Assembly: GCA_015698045.1 (NCBI GenBank)
Contig: BLAL01000012.1
Location: 434,001 to 498,000 of the forward strand
Reading direction: 5' to 3'
Origin: Rhizophagus clarus
Lineage: Eukaryota > Glomeromycota > Glomeromycetes > Glomerales > Glomeraceae
Length of the DNA stretch: 64,000 nt
Below, piece by piece: positions 1 to 10,924 of the stretch. A program made the translations under genes and the position numbers. How positions within the stretch are numbered: the first letter of the stretch is position 1; each line of letters opens with the position of its first letter. Below the pieces are notes generated by a model, which made no database searches, was not told where the DNA came from, and worked only from the letters and a program-made list of their open reading frames with translations.

Positions 1-980
1 TCCGTAATAATCCCAGCTTCCAAATGTCCTTGATCGGCAGCTTTTTTAAACCATTTTATAGCTTCTTCAGTATTTTTCCGTTTAACACCTTCACCTTTAG
101 CGTACATACGACCAAGAATAAATTGAGCATTTGGATGACCATTCTCAGCAGCTCTTCTAATCCATTTCGATGCTTTTTTATTACTTTGATGAATACCTTC
201 TCCATTAAAATACATTCTACTAACAATGAATTGTGCATTAACATCGTTTTGTTCAGCAGCTTTCTCAAACCACGTAAAAGCTTCCTTAACATTTTTAGTA
301 ACACCACTTCCTTCGTATAGTAGGTGAGCGATAATCACTTGTGCATTAACATCACCTTGTTCGGCCGCCATATGAAACCATTGGAAAGCTTTCGCATCTT
401 TTTTCTTTGCGCTAACACCAATTCCATCAAAATATAGTTGTCCCATAATAACTTGAGCATTAACATTTCCGTTTTCTGCTGATTTTGTCAACCATTTTAA
501 AGCTTCGTTAACATTTTTTTTAACACCCTCACCGTCAAGGTACATTAAACCAAGAATAAGTTGAGCTTCATCACAACCATCTGTAGCTTCTTGTTGGATT
601 ATATTTACATTAAAAAAAGTGGATTCCAATTCTTTTTCCAATTCATCAGGGGATTTAAGAATTACCAAGTAAAAACCATTACATTGTATATAACTTTCAA
701 TTAAATGATCAATTGTAATATCCGACATCCATTTTGGAAAAGTTTTATAAAGTATTGCTCGTTCTCCATTTGAATTCGTATGATTTCCTCTTCCTGTTAT
801 AAATCTAATACGACTTACACTTAATGAATGATATTCTTGAATAGTCTTTATTACAATATTTTTCGCGGATTGATAATTATGGTCGTGCAGATCAATTGTA
901 GGAATGTAGTTTTGGTCAGGTTCCTCGCATTGCTTAAATTGTTTAAATTGTGATGAAGTAGACTCTGTCAAGACGGGCAT
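1..980 (-). CDS. Smr-domain plus Sel1-repeat protein (3' part beyond window)
   Basis: Open frame on the minus strand from an ATG at 980 down to the window edge, so the C-terminus is missing. It begins MPVLTESTSS. An Smr-like domain follows at about residues 27-120, with the IDLH motif and the ITGRGNH glycine loop. At least five Sel1-type TPR repeats of about 36 residues come next, with motifs such as AQLILGLMYLDGEGV and EALKWLTKSAENG. Smr domains are known as nucleic-acid-binding or nicking modules, and Sel1 repeats are protein-interaction scaffolds; the role of this fusion is unknown to me. It lies head-to-tail with a close paralogue at 2141-3271. No frame break is visible in the portion present. 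Confidence 0.8.
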   Translation of the reverse strand, partial: MPVLTESTSSQFKQFKQCEEPDQNYIPTIDLHDHNYQSAKNIVIKTIQEYHSLSVSRIRFITGRGNHTNSNGERAILYKTFPKWMSDITIDHLIESYIQCNGFYLVILKSPDELEKELESTFFNVNIIQQEATDGCDEAQLILGLMYLDGEGVKKNVNEALKWLTKSAENGNVNAQVIMGQLYFDGIGVSAKKKDAKAFQWFHMAAEQGDVNAQVIIAHLLYEGSGVTKNVKEAFTWFEKAAEQNDVNAQFIVSRMYFNGEGIHQSNKKASKWIRRAAENGHPNAQFILGRMYAKGEGVKRKNTEEAIKWFKKAADQGHLEAGIIT

Positions 981-2140
981 TGTTAATAATAATATAAGTT
1001 TATGAGTTATGAAATGTTTTTATGAGGTATTTCTAATTTTTTTTTTTTGTTTTTTTTTTTTGTTTTTTTTTTTTTTTTTTTTTTTTTTTGAGAAGGAAGT
1101 GTATTTAAATAAATAAATAAATAAATAAATGGTAATAGGAGAGGGTGAAGAAAAATTATTCCAGATAACTTTCTTGAAAAAAACTAGTTCTACAAAACAT
1201 GGTCATTTATTTATATAAGATTTTGAACTAGTAAAAGGCGTTTATTTTCTTTGGTTCCCATAGAAGAAAAAGAAAAACCTTGTTTAAGGGTTTAATGTTT
1301 ATAATATTATATTATTTAATATAAATTTATCATGGGGTATCGGCTAAAATATTTTTGAATAAAGAAAATTTATATTTGACGTTTTAAAAAGAAAAATTTT
1401 TTAATATTGTTCGAAAAAAAAACTCCTTATTTCTTTGTTGTGGCTATTTTGGATGACCTGAAATACCTGAAATGATAAACATCATCTTTTATTGGAAACT
1501 AATTATGTCTCGATTTGGTTAAGCCTGGTTTTATCTGTCATTAAGAAGTGATCATCAGTCTTACAAAGTTTGATTAACTGCATCAAAATGAAACGCAAAC
1601 GAAAAAGAAAAAATAATTATATAGTAAATTATGTATAAATATGTTTAATAGCAGATAGGGATACTTCTAATTTCAAACAATTTTATTGTCTTTTGTTTCA
1701 CTAAGAAAATTAATGCATTTGTACTATTGTTATCACGGAATTTTTAGTTATGAATTCCGATTCTTTTATAAAAAAAAAAAAAAAAAAAAAAAAAGAAATA
1801 CGTGGGAAGTGTGAAATATAAATTTGTAAAAGAAAAATCCATGATCTTCCATTTGTTTAAAAAGTTATTTACTATTATTATCATTACACAAATAGAGATT
1901 AATTTGGCAATAAAACTATCACTCAGTCAAAATTCAAACGTTATCGATAACGTTGATAAAACGTTATGCATGCACGTATACAATTCACACAATAGTAAGG
2001 ATTAATATATTTTTTGCATATTTATTTATGGATTTTTCATTCATTTATTCCTTCTATGTTTTATATTATTAATAATTTACGATAATTACAATGTATATAT
2101 ATACTGAATTTCTAATTTACTGTATCTTTGTTTTGTTAAC
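981..2140. other. Intergenic, homopolymer-rich
   Basis: Spacer between the two Smr-Sel1 genes. It holds a nearly pure T run with scattered G at about 1030-1090, an (AAAT)n run near 1107-1130 and an A run near 1770-1793. No convincing gene was seen; the small ORF at 1802-2005 is low-complexity and has no recognisable motif. Confidence 0.6.
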
Positions 2141-3271
2141 CTATTTTTTACCTTCACTTCTGCTGAAATTATCGGAGTCGCTACTTGAATTACTACTGAA
2201 ATTATCACCAAAATTATCGCTGGAATCGTCGCTATAATTATCGCTGGAACTACCGCTAGAATTCTTAATCCTATCAATAAGAAATTGTACTTTAACATCA
2301 TTGCTTTTAGCAGCATTTTCAAACCATTTAAAAGCTTCATTAATGTTTTTAGTAATGCTATTTCCTTCATATAACAGATGTTCAACTATTAGCTGAGCAT
2401 TAACGTCACCCTGTTCAGCAGCCATACAAAACCAATCAAAAGCTGTTACATCTTCTTGCTCTACATCAACGATCCCGTCTGTATATAATTGACCAAGAAT
2501 TAATTGTGCATCAATATTTCCCTTTTCTGCAGATTTTGTTAACCATTTCAAAGCCTCTTGAACGTCTTTTCTAACCCCTTCACCATCAAGGTACATTAAT
2601 CCAAGAATACATTGGGCTTCAACATCATCATCATTTAGAGCTTTTTGTTTAATAAGGTTTACGTCTAAGAATGTATTTACTATTTCTTTTTCTAATTGAT
2701 CTGACGATTTAAGACTCACGTAATAATATCCTTTATATTGTACGTAAAATTTAATTAAATGATTGATTGCAATATTCGAAATCCATTTTATAAAGTTTTT
2801 ATAAATTGACGTTTTTCCTGTTATAAATTTTATAATAAATATCTCTTTTGAATGAAATTCTTGAATTGTTTTTATTGTAATGATTTTTGCTGTTGGTAAT
2901 TTACGAAGCTGCAGATCCACCGTAGGAACATCATTGTGACAAGATTTAAGGATTACTAAATAATTTCCATTGCCCTGTTCGTAACTTTCGATTAAATGAC
3001 TGATTGATACATCTGTCATCCAACTTGGAAAATTTTTAAAAAGGATCGCTCTTTCTCCATTTGAATTTACATGATTTCCTCTTCCTGTTATAAATCTTAT
3101 ACGAGATATTTCCGTATTATAAATTTCTTGAATCGTTTCGACCACGAGTTTCTTTGCGGATTCCAAATTACGATAATGCAGATCTACTGTATATATGTAT
3201 TTTTTGTTTTTTGAACTAGTTTCTTTACGTCGGTTAGTTTTTAAAGTTTTTCCCGGTGGAATAAGTATCAT
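2141..3271 (-). CDS. Tandem-Smr plus Sel1-repeat protein, 376 aa
   Basis: Single-exon ORF of 376 residues, paralogous to the gene ending at 980. The first Smr-like domain, about residues 27-105, has VDLH and ITGRGNH. A second, partly degenerate copy at about 115-185 has VDLQ and FITGKTS; it lacks the histidine of the first motif and the GRGNH loop. About four Sel1 repeats follow (residues 215-340, for example AQCILGLMYLDGEGV). The protein ends in a Ser/Asp/Asn-rich low-complexity tail from about residue 340. The ATG at 3271 opens the ORF; a T/A-rich stretch upstream suits a fungal promoter. The duplicated Smr domain distinguishes it from its neighbour. The function is not established. Confidence 0.8.
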   Translation of the reverse strand: MILIPPGKTLKTNRRKETSSKNKKYIYTVDLHYRNLESAKKLVVETIQEIYNTEISRIRFITGRGNHVNSNGERAILFKNFPSWMTDVSISHLIESYEQGNGNYLVILKSCHNDVPTVDLQLRKLPTAKIITIKTIQEFHSKEIFIIKFITGKTSIYKNFIKWISNIAINHLIKFYVQYKGYYYVSLKSSDQLEKEIVNTFLDVNLIKQKALNDDDVEAQCILGLMYLDGEGVRKDVQEALKWLTKSAEKGNIDAQLILGQLYTDGIVDVEQEDVTAFDWFCMAAEQGDVNAQLIVEHLLYEGNSITKNINEAFKWFENAAKSNDVKVQFLIDRIKNSSGSSSDNYSDDSSDNFGDNFSSNSSSDSDNFSRSEGKK

Positions 3272-4259
3272 GGTTAATATATTTATGAAGGTTTTTTGGT
3301 TAAAAAAAAAAAAAAATGATTTGTTTTAATTTTTTTTTTTATTTTTTTATTTTTTATTTATTTTTTTTTTTTTATATCGTCTTTATTTATTATTATTATT
3401 TTTTTTTATTATACGAAAGAATGTTGAAGAAAAAAAATTATCCAGTAATTTTTTTCTTGAGGATTCTACAAGAAAAATCTGTCGTTTTTATAAACAATTT
3501 TTGATTAAAGTTTGTCGCATATACCGTTTTAGCGTTAATCTTGATTCATGTTAATTTTTTATTGGATACCAAATATCGGAAAGGAAGGATTGCCTTTATC
3601 TCCGGTCTTTATAAACGATGTGAACAAGAATCGTTTATTTTTATTTTCATACTTATTTGTTTATTTGAAACGTATTAAAAAATTTTATCTTTTATTCATA
3701 ATAAATGATGGAAAAAATATTATAACGTAAAAGATGTAATTCTTTTCATAAGAAAAATGTAAGCAAAAGTTTTGGGACCAATATAATGACCATTATTAGT
3801 TGGAAGCGCTTTTTTCTTATTAGAAAACCTTGAAAAAAATGTGAGATGAAAATCAAATTATATTGAAATATTGAAATAATTTACAAAGTTTATGTAATCT
3901 ACATTTTAACCTGATTAATATAATACATTTAAATTATTATGTTGATAAACACAAAACTTTACTGGAAATTATGGTGCGTGTTAACCTATAATGCATTAAT
4001 TGAGTGAAAGAAAAAAAGAAATAATTAATAAAACGTTAGGATCCTTAAAAAAAAAAAAGCTTTGACTTTTATTCTTAAAATTAATTCATTCGTTTATATA
4101 TATATCTTTATTTCTTGACTTTGTAACATGAATTTTTTAAATTTAAATGAACAATAAAGGAATCATTTTCTGTTTAACTCTTAAATCCATACGTTAAAAG
4201 TTGAAACGAACTATTAATGAATCGTTACATATTAAATTTTATTCTAAGAATAATTGATA
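3272..4259. other. AT-rich intergenic stretch
   Basis: T-rich low-complexity DNA at 3300-3420 followed by AT-rich sequence. The ORFs at 3316 and 3548 encode Phe/Tyr/Leu-rich low-complexity peptides and are not credible genes. I see no RNA gene. Confidence 0.5.
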
Positions 4260-5290
4260 TGCGAACAATTTTCTAACTATATCATAATCTCGTGATCAAC
4301 GAGGTAGCGGTAAAACCCATATCGCCAAGAGCGTTCGTAATTATACGAAGCTGAAGTGCTAAACCTAACGTTTTCTATATAAGGTTAAAGCAATATTAAT
4401 TGCTAAATTTAAAATCAGCGATCTGTGTATCGATTTGTAGTTAGTTATATGCTGCAATTTTGTCGATTTTTTACGTATTAAAAAATGCGTTTTGCAATCA
4501 CAACACGACCCTTTTTTATTTAACAGCTTCTTAAAAATTTCTTTATAGGGCATTGAAGCGATGTTATGTACTCTTTTTGTTATTGTGGTTGAGTCTTTTC
4601 TTGGAAAGAATTAGCACGTTTTAACGAAAATATTTACGAAAATATTTACTGTATATACATTTAATATATCTTTTATCAGATTGTGAACGGATTTGTATAA
4701 TCTGATTGTATATTATTTTTGGAAGTACATATAATATAATAATTGTGAATTATTTTTTTTTTTTTCCTTCTAACCGATAATTGAAAACAATTGAACAAGG
4801 CGTTTTGACTATGATGATCACTTTTTAATAATAATACCTTAAGCTTATCTGTTTGTTCATCACAAATTTCTGGTATTGCGAATGACATTTAAAATAAATA
4901 AACGTTTATCAAAAGACGGATTTTTTTTTTATCTAAACTGAAGAAAATAGATTTTTTTTTATTCTGATTACTTTTAGGTGTCTCATTTAATGACTATACT
5001 CAATTAGGAATTTAATTTCTTTTTTCGTTAATTTGTACAACGAATGATTTGAAATTAAATTAAGTCTTGTGATCATTTTTGGAAAGTATGAACATACTGT
5101 ATGTACTGTATTACATTTGATTGCATTTAAAAGAAAATATAAAAAATGGAAGTAAAATTTGCGTACTGGTCTATTATACGTTGGTTTTTAAATTGTGGTT
5201 GTCGCATGATTAGTAGCGTTTGAAAGTTTAACCGAAAGTAGGATTTTCATGTGACTAATATTTATTTTTAGCGTTAGGACTCCCTAGGAT
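4260..5290. repeat. Segment duplicated at about 36340-37160
   Basis: This non-coding stretch is a diverged direct copy of the region upstream of the zinc-finger gene at 37232. Blocks recognisable in the same order include GGAAAGAATTAG (4599 and 36641), TTTTTGGAAGTA (4717 and 36722), ACTATACTCAATTA (near 4991 and 36870) and GTGACTAATATTTAT (near 5250 and 37121). The similarity ends just before the start codon in the second copy. Here the downstream sequence is unrelated, a SAM-type gene remnant. It probably represents a copied promoter or 5' region. Confidence 0.65.
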
Positions 5291-5295
5291 AAAGA

Positions 5296-5529
5296 AACTT
5301 ATATAATCTCACCTTGCAAGAAGATAAGGTCGATATTCTAGAATTTGCCGTTATAACTCTATTAGCAAATCAAGGTTACCAAGCTCTTTCCCTCAACTTC
5401 GTCTTCTACGTAAATGATCCCAAGGAAAACAAACCAATGGAATCAGCAGAAGAGATCCCTAATTATTATGACGAATCTCTTGAGAATCAAATTCACATTC
5501 ACATTCTTATAAAACCAAAGAGTAATTAG
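5296..5529 (+). CDS. Short unrecognised coding fragment
   Basis: An open stretch of about 75 codons with no ATG at its beginning; the best frame runs through LQEDKVDILEFAVITLLANQ and ends IHIHILIKPKSN. Its composition looks like real protein rather than low-complexity noise, so it is probably the last exon or a remnant of a gene whose 5' part is missing or unrecognised. It sits between a duplicated upstream segment and a broken SAM-domain gene. I do not recognise the family. Confidence 0.3.
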   Translation, partial: NLYNLTLQEDKVDILEFAVITLLANQGYQALSLNFVFYVNDPKENKPMESAEEIPNYYDESLENQIHIHILIKPKSN

Positions 5530-5916
5530 TATTTTTATTTTATCATTTAACAGCGATTTGTTCGCAATTTTTATGTATTGTAAGCCGGGTTCCGGCAATA
5601 TTTTTTTATTTCATAAATAATGTAAAATTTTATCGAATGTACGGTACACGAGAAGTGGGTCACGTGAAATGACACAATGTCTGTGCGACATAAAATCGTA
5701 TATTAACGCTCAGCACTTTCCCAGAAATAAATTTTTATCTCACCTCACTCCGGAACGTAACACTATTTTTTATCCGAGTCAAACTACTAGTACCGCGGAA
5801 TATGCGGTAACTCTCTTGTAGAGCACTGCGTAGGATAAAGTAGAGACTCATGCCCTAGTGGACTTATATTTCACTTTTCCAAGGATAATTTTATTATTTA
5901 GTATATTATTTTTATA

Positions 5917-6935
5917 ATGTACTATCTTACCAAAAATCTTAATAAAGTTACCCTTTTTTGGGTACCTAACGCGTTTCCAAAAAAAAAACAAAAACAAAAA
6001 ACAAAAAATCCGAGCCAAACTACCTATAAAAAGCGCTGTCTGAAACTCACCTTATACTTCTCTACCTCTGCTGCTGAAAATGACTCGCTCACACTAGCGG
6101 ACGATGTTAAAAAATATGTCACGGCCAAGCTTATCGAGTTTTTGAGGACCAGAATTTAGGGCTTAGCGAGACGGCTGTCAAAATTTTAGAAAATAAAGAG
6201 GTTGACGGTCATGCTTTCCTTAAAATGTCCAAGCAAGATTTTCGAGATTATGGTATGAAGGGAGGACTGGCTGTAAAGCTTGCGGACTTCGCTAAGGAGT
6301 GTAAGGAGAAAAAGTTAAGGGCCTTTTCGACGTACTGCAATTTGAAAGACTTGAGTGATATGTTTGCGAAATATGGAATTATGAACGGGGGATATCACTC
6401 GCATTTCCACAGTTCAAACCACGTGAGTAACTTCATGCAAAATGGTACTTTGTTAAAATATTCCTATTCCGAACTCACCTATCAAGAATATAGCTACGCT
6501 ATGCATTGACGACATTGTCCGTTGAATAAAAAATATGGATCCAGTTGTAGATAGTAACGAAGCTATGCGGTGCGAGTACATTTCAACAATCTTACATACG
6601 GCTGTAACTTGTAAGTCTTCTCGACGGTTTAGTAATCACACCTCAGTAATTGGCGAAGAAAACACTGGTCGTGACGACTATTGCAATCAAAAAAAAAAAA
6701 AATTATCAGCGAGATGCTGGAGGAAATAATTTGCATAACAGAGGGTAAACAAAATCAGGCGACTGTGAGTATCTACCAAAACTTACTACAATGTTGAGGT
6801 GCTTGCAATGTAAGCATAACAAATTATGCTACAGGTTGATCGTGGGCTATTTCTAACTTACTTCGCTATTTCCCTTCAGATGAATATAAATATGAACAAG
6901 AAAAAGCGAAAGATTGACTACGACTACGTCTATGG
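5917..6935 (+). pseudogene. Broken SAM-domain protein gene
   Basis: Successive frames spell one protein. The pieces are LADDVKKYVTAKLIEFLRT, then after a frame change VKILENKEVDGHAFLKMSKQ and FRDYGMKGGLAVKLADFAKE, a SAM-like helical domain in which family members would be continuous. Farther on CIDDIVR, a TGA at about 6527, then IKNMDPVVDSNEAMRCEYIS. A frame change at the A run near 6690 leads to ITEGKQNQAT, a donor GTGAGT near 6763 and a possible last exon after CTTCAG at about 6880 encoding KKKRKIDYDYVYG. From memory this resembles a large SAM-containing family of Rhizophagus. At least two frameshifts and one nonsense codon make it a pseudogene. Confidence 0.7.
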
Positions 6936-7520
6936 TATGGAAACTTTACTGACGTTCCCTTTTTTTATTTTTTGGAATTCTTAATTGCAGCTCTTAGATA
7001 CCGAACTTTGGAATGTGGTGACAGTAAGTTGAATGGAAAAAGGGAGGAGAGGAATTTGTTTCTTTGAATTGGGAATGTTAACAACGATCCCTTTTTTTTT
7101 TTTTTTTCCTTTAGTGATGCGGCTTCTTGGGTAGTAAAATGAGCAGTAAGTTGAATAGAAGTGGGGAGGAGAAGATTCTTGTTTAATTGGGAACATTACT
7201 GACATTTTTTTTTCTCTCTACCTTTAAGGACTCTTGGTTGCAGCTCTTGGATACCAGATTTTGAAATGAGACGAATATGAATAGTAAGTAAAATAGGAGA
7301 GAAGAAAAGATTTTTTTGAATTAGGAACTTTACTAACTTTCATCTTGTTATTCAAGAAGTCATGTTTCTGAAGAAAAAAGAAGAGAGGGAACGTAAGTTA
7401 AATGGGAGGGGGAGGAAAATATTTTTTTAATTGGGAATATCAATGACGTTCCCTTTCTTATTTTTTCTTTAGGAATTGGTATCAGTTTTGGTCAAAAGCT
7501 GAACTGAACCAAATCGAAAC
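6930..7520 (+). repeat. Tandem intron/micro-exon-like array 1
   Basis: Four homologous intron-like segments start GTAAGT at 7024, 7146, 7284 and 7393 (spacing 109-138 bp). Each runs through a G/A-rich part and a conserved GGGAAYRTTAMTGAC-like block into a pyrimidine tract. Each ends TTTAG, GCAG or CAAG, separated by 30-40-nt exon-like spacers. Two spacers share CTCTTRGATACC. Some spacers have stops in all three frames, so they are either decayed or non-coding. The array directly follows the broken SAM gene. Confidence 0.55.
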
Positions 7521-8640
7521 CCTAGTTGATACTATATCATCCTTTACTTAGAAATTTAGTCTGATAACTATTATATATCTATCAAATTTAATATCAAATT
7601 TTGAAAACTACATTTGAATAAATAATTATTAAACATTATAAATGTATAATTTTTAGTATTAGTTTAACTTATAAATAAAATTTATTTTTGTTTTTTTTTT
7701 ATTTTTGCGAAAAATAAAAATTAGCCAATAAAAATTAGCTAATTAATATAAAATATTAAATTTATAAAATTTTTTATAGGGAGGGGGATTTAACCTGGGT
7801 GATTTACATTTAACCGGGGGACAAGTTAGCAAGACTCTAAAAACTATTAAAGAAAATAATAATTTTTTCGTTAATAAGTTTAAAAAATCGTTAAAAATCT
7901 TTTTTTTTTTTTTTTGATTATCTGGTATAATAATAAATTGTTAAAATTATTTTTTTTTTAATTATTCGATTAAAAAACTGTTAAAAAATAAATTATTAAT
8001 AATCATTAAAAAAATAAAAAATAAATAAAATTTTTTAATTATTTGATTAATAAACCGTTAAAATATTTTTTGATTAAACATTAGTTAGTTAGTTTAAAAA
8101 CTATAAAAGACAATAATTTTTTCTTGGTTATCCGGTTTGAGATTTAAAAAATTAAATTGATAATCCGGTTTAATAAACAAATGTTAGAAAAAGATAAATT
8201 AATTTTTTTTTTAATTATTTACTTTGATAATTAAAAAAAATGTTTTTAATTAATAATGTAACAAAAAATTGCTTCATTGACATTTTTTGTAATTTTTTTT
8301 TTAATAAAAAAAAACAATTTCCACCTTTTTTTTAAGTTATTTTAATAAAAAAAAACGCTAAAAGGCATTTGTTAAAATCATTTTTATCAAAAAACAAAAT
8401 TAATTATTTTTTATTATTTTTGATAAAAACGATACTCATTTATTGGATGAGATTTTAAGTGATAAATGCTCAAAATGAGTAAAAAAATAATTGATATTTT
8501 AAAAAAAAAATGTCAAAATGGTTTATTAAAACGATCAATAAAAAAAAAAGTATCAATATCATTTTTTACTAAAACGACTAGCAAAAAAATATTAATATCA
8601 CTTTTTTACTTAAAAATGATTATTTAATATCGTTGCAGCA
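7521..8640. other. AT-rich low-complexity block
   Basis: Mostly T and A runs with recurring short units such as AAAATCGTTAAAA and TTAATAAACCGTTAAAA, akin to the simple arrays inside elements A and B but less regular. No coding signal. A short GC-richer palindrome, AGGGGACGCAGTCCCCT, lies just beyond it at about 8666-8682, upstream of the kinase gene. Confidence 0.5.
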
Positions 8641-9270
8641 TGCATGCTTATACAGTATATCATAGGGGACGCAGTCCCCTAAATATTCTAGTTAGGAATA
8701 AATGATCGACGGTTACCTTTGGCGTTTTGATGATACCATATTGTTTATACAGTAAATACAGTAGCTAAACAAAAAAAAAAAAATTTTTTTTTAATTTTGA
8801 AAGCGTAAACTAAATTCTTCGGTTAGAATTTTCTATACGACTATACCCAACCATGTCTAAAAACGTTGATTGGAATGAATGGATTGAAGATGCCATTTCT
8901 AAAAAACTTATTAAATATTATGAATACAAAGATTTTTCTAATATTCAAGAAATTGGTACCGGAGGTTTCGCAAAAGTTTGTCGTGCAAACTAGAAGAAAT
9001 CTCATATCCGTTATGCATTAAAATCATTTATTAAAATTGATAATGCTACAGTTAAAGTAATTGCTCGTGAGGTAATTATAATTTCATATTTCTTTAATAT
9101 TTATTGTAATTATATAAATTTTTTTTTTAATGCAATGATTTTTTTTAACTGCCTAGATTCAACTTCATCGTGAAGTTGATCATCATGATAATGTCGTCCG
9201 TTTTCATGGCGTCACAACTTCCATTAAAGGTATAATAACTTCATCATATTATCTTATTTATAATATATAA

Positions 9271-9575
9271 TATGGTGTACTACACAAGTCAAAAGCATGT
9301 TGTAAAAACAACATGTCACTTGTCGTAAAACAACATGTCACTTGTTGTAAAACAACATGTCACTTGTTATAAAACAACATGCTACTTGTTGTTTTACAAC
9401 AAGTGACATGTTGTTTTTACATGTTGATCAACACAACAAGTGACTTGTTGTAAAATAATATGTCTCTTGTTGTTTTACATGTCGATCATAAAGTGATTTC
9501 CATAAATGGAAACCAAATTTTTTTGGATTCCGTATATAGCACCTTACCCGATTTTCTGGTTTTAATCATATCACT
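9271..9575 (+). repeat. Left terminal inverted repeat of element A
   Basis: It begins TATGGTGTAC and contains four or more imperfect copies of ACAACATGTCACTTGTTGT, itself nearly palindromic, in both orientations. These are followed by ATGTCGATCATA and the palindrome TTTCCATAAATGGAAA near 9498. Repeated palindromes of this kind are plausible integrase-binding sites, which is inference. Confidence 0.85.
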
Positions 9576-10119
9576 TTTTGTTTATATCACATGACGAAAA
9601 AAAAATAAGAGTATTTATATTAATAAACATTAAATTAATAAAAAAAGTTATTTCGCAATATGCAAAATGCCCAATTAAAATCAAATAACAGACATTTTGA
9701 TACATTTTTTTTAATTCAATTTAATAACAAATTTTCATCTTAACTTCTTCATTAATTAGCATTTAATTTATTTAAATGATAACTCGGATCATGAAACTTT
9801 TAATTAATGCTTAATATTTGGCAAATACTTAAAAGACTTAATTTGTCACTACAATAAAAAGAAATAATTAATGTAAAACCATTTTAAAAATTGAGTTAAT
9901 TTTAATTTCCCTGCGCCACTTCCTGCGTCTCAATCACGTAACTTTGATTTTGATTGGCTAAATAAATTATTAAATTTAACATCCCTTATAACGTCGCATC
10001 TTATAATATAAACTTACGCATCCCTTATTTTTTTTTTTAAAAGTATCGAAATATTGATGTTTTTTAATAACACAATTATGAAATATTTATCAATACTGTA
10101 ATTACAAAGAAAATTTACT

Positions 10120-10690
10120 TTACAGTTTCAAAACAAATATCATTATAAAAATGCATTGTTTAATAAGAAGATCATTACAAAAGTAAAACACCAAATAATG
10201 ACAATAAAAAAACATTTCAATATAGTTTGTCTAAAAAGGCCAATATTTCTTCATAAAAACAAAAAAAGAAATGTTTTAACGTAAAAACCATTATTTAACT
10301 AGAAAAGAAGATCCTTTCTTCTCTATTTACATCCGCATCTATGAAAACAAGTAATCCTATAATTAAAAAGATCCTTCTTTTCTTGTGATCATATCTGAAA
10401 AAGTCAGTATTCCCACATGGAATGTTTTGTTAAAAAATGTTGTTTCTTAACCAAAAAAAAAAAGATTCTCTCCTTAAACCTTTCGTCATTTACTTTGGGT
10501 TCATGTTTAATGGTGTTTCATAGTACTTTCATTTCTACAAAAAAAAGAAAAAAAATGGTTTGTTAGAAAATAAAACAAAATTTTCTTTCCCTTTTTCACT
10601 TACTAGAAAGGAAAAACACTTCGTTAGAACAATTTAGCAAAAAGAGTATTTTTTTTCTGTAATAGGGGATGCTGCGTTCTTAAACAAAAT
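10120..10690 (-). repeat. Intron/micro-exon-like array inside element A (3' of integrase)
   Basis: Read on the minus strand, pyrimidine tracts ending TGTAG or TTCAG alternate with short spacers ending before GTAAGT or GTAAAT. One clear 41-nt unit lies at 10494-10534, between TTTTTTTGTAG and GTAAATGAC. Poly-pyrimidine blocks recur at intervals of roughly 100 bp. All three frames of that unit contain stops. It lies downstream of, and on the same strand as, the integrase gene, so it could be alternative 3' exons or a decayed separate gene. Confidence 0.4.
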
Positions 10691-10924
10691 CAGATTTATC
10701 ACGTGATAGGGTGCAACATTTGCGTAAAAAATTATTTACTTAAAAATTATATTTTTATTTTTTTGATTCAAGAAATTCTTTTACTCTAAAGTTATCTGTT
10801 TAAAATTCCATTCATTTTAAAAAGAAAAAAGATAAAATTATTGAAAACTCAGCTCCTTATTCAATAATAAATTTCAAATTATCCATCCTGAAAACTCATA
10901 GAAATCCATTTACAATTTACATAA

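Noticed and set aside
3316..3730. Two ORFs rich in Phe, Tyr and Leu resembling small membrane proteins
   Set aside because: They translate T-rich homopolymer DNA; composition alone explains the apparent membrane segments.
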